Below the pieces are notes generated by a model that saw only the letters and a program-made list of their open reading frames with translations, was not told the DNA's origin and searched no databases. A DNA stretch of 64,000 nt, from contig OY762308.1 of assembly GCA_963665555.2 (NCBI GenBank), positions 2,666,001-2,730,000 on the forward strand. The letters run 5' to 3'. The DNA comes from CAXXXW01 sp963665555 (GTDB taxonomy: Bacteria; Pseudomonadota; Alphaproteobacteria; Thalassobaculales; Thalassobaculaceae). The position numbers were made by a program, and so were the translations under genes. Position 1 is the first letter of the stretch. Each line of letters opens with the position of its first letter. Below, in pieces: positions 17,139 to 26,021 of the stretch.

Positions 17139-17722
17139 CCGGAACGCGGCCCGGCCCCGGCCCGGCGGCGGAGCACGGCGCGGGCGCGCGCATCCTCGTC
17201 TTCGTCGGCGAGGACCCGGCGCGGGCGCGCCTCGTGCTGACGGCGCCGGAGGGGGAGCGCGAATTCCGCTGCTGCGCCGGCGCGGGCGGCGCGGCGGCGG
17301 ACAAGCGCGAGGGCGACGGATGCACGCCGATCGGCCGCTGGCCGCTCCGCCGCGTCTTCCACCGCGCCGACCGGGGGCCGGCGCCGGAAACGGCGCTGGA
17401 GACCGTGGCGATCGCGCCGGACATGGGCTGGTGCGACGACCCGCGCGACCCGGCGCGCTACAACCGCCCCGTCGCGCTCCCATACGGGGGAAGCCACGAA
17501 AAAATGCGGCGCGAGGACCGGCTGTACGACATCGTCGTCGAACTCGGCTACAACGATTCGCCGCCGGTTCCGGGGCGCGGCAGCGCGATTTTCCTGCATG
17601 TCGCCCGGCCGGATTACGCGCCGACGGCGGGCTGCGTCGCGCTGGCCGCGGCGGATTTGCGCGCCGTGCTGGCGCGCGTCGGGCCGGGCGCGGTGCTGGA
17701 GGTTACGCGCTTCTATCCCTGA
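17135..17722 (+). CDS. L,D-transpeptidase catalytic (YkuD) domain protein
   Basis: About 195 residues if it starts at the TTG that overlaps the ribA stop (TTGA); no ATG or GTG lies in frame before the conserved ILVFVGEDPARARLVL. The YkuD pattern is HVARPDYAPTAGCVAL near the C-terminus, supplying the His and Cys of the active site, with GCTPIGRWPLRRVF upstream as the substrate groove. The family makes 3-3 peptidoglycan links or attaches lipoproteins. No signal peptide is visible, unusual for a periplasmic enzyme but common in this short alphaproteobacterial subgroup. Converges on yggS with a 10-nt tail overlap. Confidence 0.78.
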   Translation: MTGTRPGPGPAAEHGAGARILVFVGEDPARARLVLTAPEGEREFRCCAGAGGAAADKREGDGCTPIGRWPLRRVFHRADRGPAPETALETVAIAPDMGWCDDPRDPARYNRPVALPYGGSHEKMRREDRLYDIVVELGYNDSPPVPGRGSAIFLHVARPDYAPTAGCVALAAADLRAVLARVGPGAVLEVTRFYP

Positions 17723-18444
17723 CCGCGCGGGCCGAACACGGCCGTGCCGACCCGCACATGCGTCGCGCCGAAGGCGATGGCGGCCTCGAAATCGGCGCTC
17801 ATCCCCATGCTCAGCCCCGCGATGCCGTTGCGCCGGGCGATCTTGCGCAGCAGCGCGAAATGGAGCGCCGGCTCCTCCGGGGCGGGCGGGATGCACATCA
17901 GCCCGGCGACGCGCAGGCCGATCCGGTCGCGGCACAGCGCGACGAAGGCGTCGGCCTCCGCCGGGAGGACGCCGGCCTTTTGCGGCTCCTCGCCGGTGTT
18001 GACCTGGACGAAACAGTCGCGTTCGACGCCGCGGCGGTCCATCTCGCGGCGCAGCGCCTCGGCGAGCCTGGGGCGGTCCACCGTTTCGATCGCGTCGAAC
18101 AGCGCCACCGCCGCGCCCGCCTTGTTGGTCTGCAGCGGGCCGACCAGGTGGAGCGCGGCGTCCGGCCAGCGCTCGCGCAGCGCCGGCCATTTGGCTTGCG
18201 CCTCCTGGACGCGGTTTTCGCCGAACAGCCGGTGCCCGGCCGCCAGCGCCGCCGCGATCCGCTCCGGCGGCTGGGTCTTGGCGACCGCGACCAGCGCGAC
18301 CTCGCCCGCCGCCCGCCCGGCCCCCTCCGCCGCCGCCGCGATCCGCCCCCGCACCGCTTCGAGCCCGGCGGCCACGACGGCGCCCGCTTCCACGCCCGCC
18401 GGCCCGGCGGCGCCGACCGTCTCGATGGTGGAAGCCTGTTCCAT
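17713..18444 (-). CDS. yggS: PLP homeostasis protein YggS/PROSC family
   Basis: 243 residues from ATG 18444, which has GGGGAGG 5 nt upstream. The PLP-binding lysine is in ALVAVAKTQPPERI; other family motifs are LFGENRVQEAQAKW, LHLVGPLQTNKAG, CFVQVNTGEEPQKAGV and LSMGMSADFEAAIAFGATHV. The family binds pyridoxal phosphate without a known enzymatic reaction and balances the PLP pool. Divergent from hipBA; 128 nt separate its start from the first operator. Confidence 0.94.
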   Translation of the reverse strand: MEQASTIETVGAAGPAGVEAGAVVAAGLEAVRGRIAAAAEGAGRAAGEVALVAVAKTQPPERIAAALAAGHRLFGENRVQEAQAKWPALRERWPDAALHLVGPLQTNKAGAAVALFDAIETVDRPRLAEALRREMDRRGVERDCFVQVNTGEEPQKAGVLPAEADAFVALCRDRIGLRVAGLMCIPPAPEEPALHFALLRKIARRNGIAGLSMGMSADFEAAIAFGATHVRVGTAVFGPRGQG

Positions 18445-18571
18445 ATCGACCTCCCCGCCCTCCGGCGCGGCGCGGTCCATACCCCGGCGCGCGCCGCCGG
18501 GAGCCGCCCCCCGCTTGTACACCGCCCGCCCCCGCCTCCGCCAGAGCGATGGGCCGCCGGTGCGCTTCGCG

Positions 18572-18733
18572 TTCCCGAACGGGAAGAAACCAGTGGAATT
18601 CGAGCTTGAAACGGTTGAAATTTCCCGAACGGGAAGAAGCTATGGAATCGAGGCCTAATGCCGTCGAAATTTCCCGATCGGGAAATTTTCGCTCGATTTC
18701 CTCGGAAACCCGTGCAATAATCCCGATCGGGAA
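18572..18733. promoter_or_regulatory. Array of four evenly spaced palindromic operators upstream of hipBA
   Basis: The unit TTCCCG-N2-CGGGAA occurs at 18572-18585, 18622-18635, 18671-18684 (extended to a perfect 22-bp palindrome, 18667-18688) and 18720-18733 (first base changed to A). Centre spacing is 50, 49 and 49 bp. The last site abuts the hipB ribosome-binding region, 6 nt before its ATG, and covers the end of a -10-like AATAAT (18716-18721). HipB-type antitoxins bind such inverted repeats cooperatively; binding here is inferred. Confidence 0.75.
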
Positions 18734-18739
18734 AACACG

Positions 18740-18964
18740 ATGGACAGGCGAACCCCCACACCGGAAGACATCGGCCGGATCGTCCGCGCCGCCCGCAAGG
18801 CCGCCGGCCTGCGGCAGGACGAACTCGCCGGCGCGGCGGGGGTCGGGCCGCGCTTCGTCGTCGAACTCGAAGCCGGAAAGCCGACGATCCATCTGGGCAA
18901 GGCGCTGCATGTCCTGCACATGCTCGGCTGCTCGGTCGAGATCGCGCCGCCGCCCGGCGGATGA
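18740..18964 (+). CDS. hipB: HipB-like antitoxin, XRE-family helix-turn-helix regulator
   Basis: 74 residues. The helix-turn-helix covers roughly residues 12-62, with RQDELAGAAGVGPRFVVELE and GKALHVLHMLGCSVEI, a close fit to HipB. The antitoxin neutralises HipA and represses the operon by binding the upstream palindromes. Its stop overlaps the hipA start (ATGA). The protein ends soon after the helix-turn-helix, without the long C-terminal tail of the E. coli protein. Confidence 0.9.
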   Translation: MDRRTPTPEDIGRIVRAARKAAGLRQDELAGAAGVGPRFVVELEAGKPTIHLGKALHVLHMLGCSVEIAPPPGG

Positions 18965-20262
18965 ACCGCGCGCTCGACATATGGTGGGACGGGCGGATCG
19001 CCGGTCGGCTGGCGACGGACGAACACGGCGTCCCCGTTTTCGCCTATTCGGAGGAATGGCTCGCGCGGCCGGCGGCCGAGGCGCCGCCACTCTCCGCCTC
19101 GCTGCCCCGGCGCGCCGAACCGTTCTCCCCGGGTGAATGCCGCCCGTTCTTCGCGGGCCTGTTGCCGGATGAGGGCCAGCGGAGAGCGGTGGCGCGCGCG
19201 CTCGGCGTGTCGGACCGCAACGATTTCGCGCTGCTCGACCGGCTCGGCGGCGAGGTCGCGGGCGCGCTCCAGCTTCTGCCGCCGGGAGAGGCGCCGCCGC
19301 CGCCCGCGCCGGAGCGGCCGCCGGAACCGCTCGGCGAGGCGGGGCTGGTCCGCCTGCTCGACGGACTGCCCGCCCGCCCGATGCTCGCGGGCCAGGGCGG
19401 CCTCCGGCTGTCGCTCGCCGGCGCGCAGTCGAAACTGCCGGTCGTGCTGGCCGGGGGCGAGGTGGCGGCGCCCGCGCCCGATCGGCCGACGACCCATATC
19501 CTGAAACCGCCGATCCCGGACTTGCCCGGCGCTACCGCGAACGAGGCCTTCGCGATGCGGCTGGCGGCGGCTGTCGGCCTCGATGTCGCGCCGGTGGAGC
19601 CGCGCGCCGCCGGGGGGCGGCCCTTCCTGCTGGTCGAACGGTACGACAGGCGGGCCGGCGCGGAGGGGTGGGTCCGCCGGCTGCACCAGGAGGATTTCTG
19701 CCAGGCCCTCGGCGTTTCGCCGGAACGCAAATACGCCACCCAGGGAGGGCCGGGCTTCCGGGCCTGTTTCGAATTGCTCCGCCGGGTGTCGGCGCGGCCG
19801 GCCGAGGATGCGCTGAAACTGCTGGACGCGGCGATCTTCAACCTCGCCATCGGCAACGCGGACGCGCATGGCAAGAACTTCTCGCTCCTCTACGACGCGG
19901 CCGGCCCGCGCCTCGCGCCGCTCTACGACCTGCTCTCGACCCTCGCCTGGCCCGAGGTTCATTCCAGGATGGCGATGCCGATCGGCCGGCGCGCGGCGTT
20001 CGAGGAGGTGGACGCGAGCGCCTGGGAGCGTTTCGCGGCCGCCACGGGCCTCGGCGCGCCCTTCGTCCGCCGCCGGGTCGGCGAGGTCTGCGAGAGGACG
20101 CGCGCGCGGGCGCGGGACGTCGCGGACGCGCTGGCCGGCTCGCCGGCGGACCCGGACGGGGCGGAGACGGAACGCCTCGCCCGGGCGGTCGCCGAACGCG
20201 CGGACCGCCGCGCCCTCGCGGCGGGGGCGGGGACGCGGCGGCGGCGCGACCCGGCCGGTTAG
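18961..20262 (+). CDS. hipA: HipA-like serine/threonine kinase toxin
   Basis: 433 residues, the full length of the family. The N-terminal couple_hipA region (about 1-105) includes RPFFAGLLPDEGQRRAVARA. The P-loop with the autophosphorylated serine is LSLAGAQSKLPV. The kinase core has HILKPPI (ATP lysine), the catalytic loop IGNADAHGKNFSLLYD, and the metal-binding APLYDLLS. HipA kinases phosphorylate glutamyl-tRNA synthetase or other synthetases and induce dormancy. All catalytic residues are present, so it is predicted active. An Arg-rich low-complexity tail follows. Confidence 0.92.
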   Translation: MNRALDIWWDGRIAGRLATDEHGVPVFAYSEEWLARPAAEAPPLSASLPRRAEPFSPGECRPFFAGLLPDEGQRRAVARALGVSDRNDFALLDRLGGEVAGALQLLPPGEAPPPPAPERPPEPLGEAGLVRLLDGLPARPMLAGQGGLRLSLAGAQSKLPVVLAGGEVAAPAPDRPTTHILKPPIPDLPGATANEAFAMRLAAAVGLDVAPVEPRAAGGRPFLLVERYDRRAGAEGWVRRLHQEDFCQALGVSPERKYATQGGPGFRACFELLRRVSARPAEDALKLLDAAIFNLAIGNADAHGKNFSLLYDAAGPRLAPLYDLLSTLAWPEVHSRMAMPIGRRAAFEEVDASAWERFAAATGLGAPFVRRRVGEVCERTRARARDVADALAGSPADPDGAETERLARAVAERADRRALAAGAGTRRRRDPAG

Positions 20263-20306
20263 GGGCGGGGGCGCCGGCCTTGTCCGGCCCGCGGCGACCG
20301 GGACGC

Positions 20307-20326
20307 CCGGGCCTCCGTCGGCCCGG
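20307..20326. terminator. Hairpin between convergent hipA and secreted-protein gene
   Basis: A 7-bp stem CCGGGCC (20307-20313) with GGCCCGG (20320-20326) and a 6-nt loop lies in the 78-nt gap between two convergent genes. It could serve either strand. No U-tract is present, so this is a weak call. Confidence 0.35.
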
Positions 20327-20340
20327 CCGCGCGTTTCCGC

Positions 20341-20958
20341 CTATTCGGCCGTCTCGACGATGAACCCCCAGATGTGGCGCAAACCGGTGTCCGGGTCGTT
20401 CTCCCCGACGCCGATATACTCCGTCCCGACAGGCGCCGGGAACCGGGTCGTCCGGCCGTCGGCCCCTTCGAGCGTCACGGCGCGCGTCGCCGCGGCGGGG
20501 GCGGGACTGCCCAGGAGATACACCCTGGTCGTGGCAAGGCCGCCCAGATCGCGAACGCCCTCCTCGCCGCCGCAGAACGTGTCGAGGTCGTCGAAATCGC
20601 CGTCCGGGGTTTCGTCGTAATAGTAGGTCATGGTCCACTCGATGCCGTCGGTAGCCCTCTTGTCCCAGGATGCGCCTTCGAGGCACCCGGTCAGATGGGC
20701 GGCGGTCTCGTCCTTCCCGTCCGGGCCGGAGAACAGCGGCAGCGGGAAGCCGGGCATATCGACGACATAGCCCGCGTAGCGAAAACGGTTGTTTTCCAGG
20801 CTCTCGATCTTGCCGATGGCGAAAAAGCCGTAGCGCGTTCCCTCGGGCGTTTCGGGGGCGGGAACCGTCGTGCTCGCCGGTTCGGGCGCCGCTTCGGCCG
20901 CCCCGGCCGCGGCGGGCGCCGCCGCCAGCGCGAGGGCCAAGAGGGTTTTCCCGATCAT
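20341..20958 (-). CDS. Secreted protein of unknown function, paralogue A
   Basis: 205 residues with an N-terminal signal peptide (MIGKTLLALALAAAPAAAGA). The ATG at 20958 follows GAAAGGACGAG; a longer frame upstream lacks these signals. Shared with its neighbour at 21106-21729 are PGFPLP-LFS-PD--D, AHL-GC-EGA, YYDETP-GDF-DLDT-C, EGADGR and PAPVG-E, including two cysteines that may pair. I do not recognise the family. Acidic mature part and conserved Tyr/Asp motif suggest a periplasmic or exported small domain. Confidence 0.7.
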   Translation of the reverse strand: MIGKTLLALALAAAPAAAGAAEAAPEPASTTVPAPETPEGTRYGFFAIGKIESLENNRFRYAGYVVDMPGFPLPLFSGPDGKDETAAHLTGCLEGASWDKRATDGIEWTMTYYYDETPDGDFDDLDTFCGGEEGVRDLGGLATTRVYLLGSPAPAAATRAVTLEGADGRTTRFPAPVGTEYIGVGENDPDTGLRHIWGFIVETAE

Positions 20959-21105
20959 GTCTCGTCCTTTCTCGGGGTTGGGAAAGCGCGGGCGCGCGCC
21001 TGAGAGCGCGAAGGGTTTCGCGTCCATACACTCTCTCGCGTTTATCGCCAACCCGGCGGAGCGCCGCGCCCTCGCGGCCGGGGCGAGGACGCGGCGCCGT
21101 CGGGC

Positions 21106-21729
21106 CTAGGGCAACTGGAACGCCCAGGATTCGGTCAGCCCGGTCTTCTCGTCCATCTTCCAGACCACATGGAGTTCGGCGCCGACCGGCGCCGGGTACA
21201 TCGCCTTGCGGCCGTCCGCGCCCTCGACCTCCGTCGCGCTCTCGATAACGGTCCGGGCGTGGGTTTTCCGGACCTCCAGGGTCGTCTCGGTCCCCAGCAC
21301 GCGCGAGCCGTCCGGGTCCGCGCAGATCGTGTCGAGGTCGGCGAAATCGCCATTGGGCGTCTCGTCGTAATAGAAAGTCGTCTTCCAGGAGACCTCGCCG
21401 TCCTTCGACACCGCCCCCTCGACGCAGCCGACGAGATGCGCGGTCGTCACGTCGCGCTTGTCCGGGTCGGAGAACATGGGCAGCGGAAAGCCCGGAACCT
21501 CGGCGAAGAACACCGCCGAGCGCCATTTGCCCTTGCCGTCGGATTCGCCGAACTTGCCCGCGCCGACCGCCCGGTTGTTCCAGATCGCCCCTTCCGGCGC
21601 TTCGGGAACGGGGGACACCGAGCTTGTCGCCTTCGGGGCGGCGCCCGCCGGGCCGGCGGCGAGGCAGGCCGCCGCGGCGAAAGCGATGGCGGCGCCCGAA
21701 AGGATCGCGCGCGCGTTGCGTTTCACCAT
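21106..21729 (-). CDS. Secreted protein of unknown function, paralogue B
   Basis: 207 residues with a signal peptide (MVKRNARAILSGAAIAFAAA then CLAAGPAGA). The AAAAC sequence is a poor lipobox, so lipoprotein status is doubtful. It shares VPGFPLPMFSDPDKRD, TTAHLVGCVEGA, YYDETPNGDFADLDTIC, EGADGRK and YPAPVGAE with the downstream paralogue 20341-20958, so the two arose by tandem duplication. Probably co-transcribed (147 nt apart, same strand). Function unknown. Confidence 0.7.
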   Translation of the reverse strand: MVKRNARAILSGAAIAFAAAACLAAGPAGAAPKATSSVSPVPEAPEGAIWNNRAVGAGKFGESDGKGKWRSAVFFAEVPGFPLPMFSDPDKRDVTTAHLVGCVEGAVSKDGEVSWKTTFYYDETPNGDFADLDTICADPDGSRVLGTETTLEVRKTHARTVIESATEVEGADGRKAMYPAPVGAELHVVWKMDEKTGLTESWAFQLP

Positions 21730-21823
21730 GTTCCCGCTCCTTTCCGTCGCGGTTTTTGGGCTCAGGGGCACGAGAATGTCCGCTCGCCCGGAGCGATGTC
21801 AATCCGCCGAAGCCGCCGCGGCG

Positions 21824-22534
21824 TCAGAAGCCGAAGGACAGGCCGAGTTCGAGGTTGTGCGTCTCGTATCCGAGCTCGTCGCCGCCGAACTGTCCCGTCC
21901 TTGTCCCGAAGAAACGGTAGCCGAGGCGGAGCTCCACATTGTCCGCCACGAGGCGCGTCACGCCCGCCATGGCCTGCCAGGCGAACACGGCGTCGTGGCC
22001 CCTGAAGACGAAGTGGCCGCGCACATCGCCGATCGTCACGGGCTTCGACCTGGCGTTGAAGCGGTGGCCGGCCAGGCCGATCCCCGCCCCGACATAGGGC
22101 GCGAACCCTTCGACATCGAACCGGTAATATCCGTTCAGCATGGCGCTCAGCGTGCGGACGCCGCCCGCCATCTTGAGCGGCGCGCCGCTATAGGCCCCCG
22201 ACCAGCCGTCGAGCGTGCCGACATTCGCCTCCCGGTAGCCGATCTCGACCTCGCCCCGCCAGCGCTCCCCGAAGGCGCGGCCGATGGCGGCGAGCATCCC
22301 GGCGCCCGGCTCCATCCCGAGGTCGTGCCAGTTGTTCGAGCCGTAGGGGGGCGGGAGCGCGACGGGGATCGATTCGTGGTCCCTGGGCACGATGTAAAGC
22401 CCGCTCGCGGAGGCGTAAAACCCCGACGGCTCGGCGCCGGCCGGCGCGGGCGCCAACGCCGCGGCGGCGAGGGCGAGGGCGACGCCGGCAAGGAGCGCGC
22501 GGGCGGCGAGGATCGGGCGGGAAAGGCGGGGCAT
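21824..22534 (-). CDS. Outer-membrane beta-barrel protein (OmpA/porin-opacity-like)
   Basis: 236 residues. A signal peptide ends near PAPAGAEPSG. The remainder alternates hydrophobic and polar residues as short beta strands, with glycine/aromatic patterns (GFYASASGLYIV, YVGAGIGLAG, VELRLGYRFFGTRTGQ) and a C-terminal NLELGLSFGF ending in phenylalanine, the usual outer-membrane assembly signal. Eight-stranded barrels of this type are adhesins, porin-like or structural. The exact role is not readable. It lies upstream of the two secreted paralogues on the same strand. Confidence 0.75.
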   Translation of the reverse strand: MPRLSRPILAARALLAGVALALAAAALAPAPAGAEPSGFYASASGLYIVPRDHESIPVALPPPYGSNNWHDLGMEPGAGMLAAIGRAFGERWRGEVEIGYREANVGTLDGWSGAYSGAPLKMAGGVRTLSAMLNGYYRFDVEGFAPYVGAGIGLAGHRFNARSKPVTIGDVRGHFVFRGHDAVFAWQAMAGVTRLVADNVELRLGYRFFGTRTGQFGGDELGYETHNLELGLSFGF

Positions 22535-22573
22535 GGCGAGGTTCTCCGGCGAGGATGGCGGGGAGCGCCGGCC

Positions 22574-22990
22574 CTAGCGCCCGGAAGCGGGAAGTTTTGC
22601 GTCGTCGGCGGGGGTCCAGTCAGGGACGGCGCGCAACGCCTCGTCCAGCGCGGCGATCCGTTCCCGTCCGCCGTTCGCCTCCACCGCCTCGGCGAGCAGC
22701 CGCCGCGCCCTGGCCAGCTTGCGGCCGATCCGGCGCCCCTCGACGAAGCCGACCAGCTCCCGGCCGTAAGCCGCCGCGCCCGCCGAGCGGCCCCAGGCTT
22801 CTACCTGGTCGAACCCGACGACGCCCTCCTCGACGATGGCGAGGATTTCCGCGACCGCCTCCGCCGGCAGGGAAACGCCTTCCCGGCCCGGCCCCGGGCG
22901 CGACGCTTGCGCATCCGCCTCGCGCGCATCGCCGACGCGACCGGGGTCGTATCGAAACGTCGTCGGATAGCTCGAATCGGGCTTGGGCAT
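22574..22990 (-). CDS. Hypothetical protein
   Basis: 138 residues, no recognised family. The C-terminal two-thirds (from GVSLPAEAVAEILAIVEEGV to IAALDEALRAVPDWTPADD) read as a soluble alpha-helical protein. The first ~35 residues are less protein-like, and no good ribosome-binding site precedes ATG 22990, so the true start or an upstream frameshift is uncertain. It is the next gene after the ADP-ribosyltransferase-like ORF on the same strand, a position where an immunity partner could sit; that is speculation. Confidence 0.45.
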   Translation of the reverse strand: MPKPDSSYPTTFRYDPGRVGDAREADAQASRPGPGREGVSLPAEAVAEILAIVEEGVVGFDQVEAWGRSAGAAAYGRELVGFVEGRRIGRKLARARRLLAEAVEANGGRERIAALDEALRAVPDWTPADDAKLPASGR

Positions 22991-23086
22991 CGGTGGCGTC
23001 CGCCTTTTCGGGAACGAAGGCCATCATGGCGGCGTCGAACGGCAAGTCAACCGGGAAAACCCGCCCGTCCGGCGCTCCGGGTTCTG

Positions 23087-23389
23087 TCAGCGGCGTCGCG
23101 CGATCCTGTCGCCGGCGCCGAGAACCGCGTCGCCCGAAATCTCGTATTCGTAGACGCCCGACAGGGAGCCGGTGACCCGCTGGAAGCGCGCGCCGTCCCG
23201 GACCTCGAACTCGACGTAATCCTGGCCGCGCCCGGTGCGAAGCCTGTACCTTTCCTCCGCGTCCCTCGGGGACAGCACGCCGCGATGCGCGCTTTCGGCG
23301 TATATTTTGCCGAGCCGGCCGGCCTTCAGCACGCCGCTCGCCCGGATGCCGTTCGAGCCGGCTCTCGAAGTGTAGTGTCGGAAACGCAC
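23087..23389 (-). CDS. Small ADP-ribosyltransferase-like protein (HYD1-like), possible toxin
   Basis: 100 residues from GTG 23389, preceded by GGGAAG. It opens VRFRHYTSRAGSNGIRASGV, then GKIYAES and GQDYVEFEV. An HYT box, a Tyr and an acidic residue after a beta strand match the H-Y-[D/E] pattern of small ADP-ribosyltransferases such as the HYD1-type toxin domain, normally seen at the tips of polymorphic toxins. Here it stands alone with no delivery domain. A longer frame upstream runs into yciB and is not protein-like. Identification is by eye only. Confidence 0.5.
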   Translation of the reverse strand: MRFRHYTSRAGSNGIRASGVLKAGRLGKIYAESAHRGVLSPRDAEERYRLRTGRGQDYVEFEVRDGARFQRVTGSLSGVYEYEISGDAVLGAGDRIARRR

Positions 23390-23412
23390 GATCGCTTCCC
23401 GCGCCCCTCGGG

Positions 23413-23988
23413 CTACCGTTCCCCGCCGGCGTCCTCGTCCGGCAACGCGTGGCGGCGGAGGATGGGGTAGAGGGCGAGGCCGAACAGCAGCGCGAAGGCG
23501 GGGAGGCCGAAACTCTTGAAGGCGACCCAGCCGTCGGTGTCGAGGGCGCGCCGGGCGATCTCGTTCGCGCCCGCCATCGCCAGGAACATCGCGATCCACG
23601 CCCAGGCCATGAACCGCCAGCCCGCCTCGCGCAGCCGCATCGTCCGGCCGAGCAGGGCGCGCGCCGGGTTGCGCCGCAGCGCCAGCCCGGTCGCCAGCGC
23701 GCCGGCGAACAGCAGGCTCACCGCCGTCGGCTTCAGCTTGATGAACAGGTCGTCGTCGAAGGCGAGCGTCAGGCCGCCGAAAATCGCGACGAACACGCAG
23801 GCGATCGCCGGCATCGCCGCGACCGTCCGCTCGACCGCCCAGGCGGCCGCGATGGCGGCGACCGTCGCCGCGACCAGCGCCGCCGTCGCCGGCAGGATGC
23901 CCCAGGCGTAATTCACGACGAAGAACACCAGCAGCGGGCCGAGATCGACCGCCATCCGCTGGCCCGGCGAAAGCGCGCGCTCGCCCAC
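23413..23988 (-). CDS. yciB: Intracellular septation protein A-like inner-membrane protein
   Basis: 191 residues from GTG 23988 (GAGG upstream, 10 nt after the dusA stop); ATG 23955 would give 180. Five or so hydrophobic helices follow VDLGPLLVFFVVNYAWGILP, with KLKPTAVSLLFAGAL and the family segment WRFMAWAWIAMFLAMAGANE. YciB proteins act at the cell envelope and division site. Follows dusA on the same strand. Confidence 0.88.
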   Translation of the reverse strand: MGERALSPGQRMAVDLGPLLVFFVVNYAWGILPATAALVAATVAAIAAAWAVERTVAAMPAIACVFVAIFGGLTLAFDDDLFIKLKPTAVSLLFAGALATGLALRRNPARALLGRTMRLREAGWRFMAWAWIAMFLAMAGANEIARRALDTDGWVAFKSFGLPAFALLFGLALYPILRRHALPDEDAGGER

Positions 23989-23998
23989 GCCCGGCGCC

Positions 23999-24994
<996 letters not shown>

Positions 24995-25120
24995 GGCGCG
25001 CGGAGGATAGCGCGAAACGCGCCCCGGCCGAAGCCCCGCCGCGCGCCGCCGGGGCTTTCCCGCCGGCCCATCCGTGCTATGAGGCGCGCGCGAGGGAAGC
25101 GTTCGGCGGAAGGAGGCCCC

Positions 25121-26008
25121 ATGGCCCGCGTGATGGACCTGTTCCGGCCCGGCCATCTGGTCGCGGCGCCGGGAATCTACGACGGCATTTCCGCCCGCCT
25201 GGCGGACCCGTTCGGCTTCGAGCTGCTGTACATGACCGGCTACGGGACGGTGGCCTCGCATCTCGGCCTGCCCGACGCTGGGCTGGCGAGCTACGCCGAC
25301 ATGGCGGGGCGGGTGCGCGTGCTCGCCTCCGTCGTCGGGACGCCGTTCATCGCCGACGCCGACACCGGCTACGGCGGGCTGCTCAATGTCGAGCACACGG
25401 TGCGCGGCTACATCGCCGCCGGCGCGGCCGGCATCCAGATCGAGGACCAGGAGTTCCCCAAGAAATGCGGCCACACGCCGGGCCGGCGCGTGGTCCCGGC
25501 GGCGGACATGGCGGCGAAGGTCCGCGTCGCGGCCGAGACGCGGGATTCGGCCGATTTCCCGATCGTCGCCCGCACCGACGCGCGCGCGAGCCTGGGCCTG
25601 GACGAGGCGCTGCGCCGGGGCGAGGCGTACCTGGAGGCGGGGGCCGACATCCTGTTCGTCGAGGCGCCGGAGTCGGAGGAGGAGATGCGGCGGATCTGCG
25701 CCGCCTTCGACGCGCCGCTGCTGGTCAACGTGGTGGACGGCGGGCGCACGCCGGTGCTGCCGCGCGCGGACTATATCGAGATCGGCTACAGCGTCGCGAT
25801 CTTCCCCGCGACCGGCTTCCTGGCGGCGGCCCGCGCGCTGAAATCGGTGTACGGGACGCTGCGGCGGACCGGGTCCTCGGTCGGCGCGGCGGCGCCGCTG
25901 GAGGATTTCGGGACCTTCACGCGCGCGATGGGGTTCGAGGCGGTGTGGGATTTCGAGCGGCGGCACGCCGGCCCGGCGCCGGAAGCCGCCCGCGACGCGG
26001 CGGAATAG
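25121..26008 (+). CDS. Isocitrate lyase/PEP mutase family protein
   Basis: 295 residues from ATG 25121 after AAGGAGG. The metal-binding ADADTGYGG and the lyase-specific QIEDQEFPKKCGH with its active-site cysteine place it in the PEP mutase/isocitrate lyase superfamily; APGIYDGISARLA and FPIVARTDARA also fit. Members include 2-methylisocitrate lyase, oxaloacetate decarboxylase and carboxyPEP mutase, and sequence alone does not choose between them. A KKCGH loop argues for C-C lyase activity. The thioesterase gene follows after 13 nt, so a joint role in acyl-CoA or organic-acid breakdown is plausible. Confidence 0.88.
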   Translation: MARVMDLFRPGHLVAAPGIYDGISARLADPFGFELLYMTGYGTVASHLGLPDAGLASYADMAGRVRVLASVVGTPFIADADTGYGGLLNVEHTVRGYIAAGAAGIQIEDQEFPKKCGHTPGRRVVPAADMAAKVRVAAETRDSADFPIVARTDARASLGLDEALRRGEAYLEAGADILFVEAPESEEEMRRICAAFDAPLLVNVVDGGRTPVLPRADYIEIGYSVAIFPATGFLAAARALKSVYGTLRRTGSSVGAAAPLEDFGTFTRAMGFEAVWDFERRHAGPAPEAARDAAE

Positions 26009-26021
26009 CGGAGGGCGAAAG

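Noticed and set aside
18572..18733. Regularly spaced repeats as a CRISPR array
   Set aside because: The repeats are 14-bp palindromes with partly conserved spacing DNA, only four in number, with no cas genes; position before hipB fits operators.
22620..23045. Alternative frame starting MPFDAAMMAFVPEK as the real gene
   Set aside because: The first 30 residues look plausible but the remainder becomes Arg/Gly-rich; the 22574-22990 frame is better over most of its length. A sequencing frameshift joining the two cannot be ruled out.
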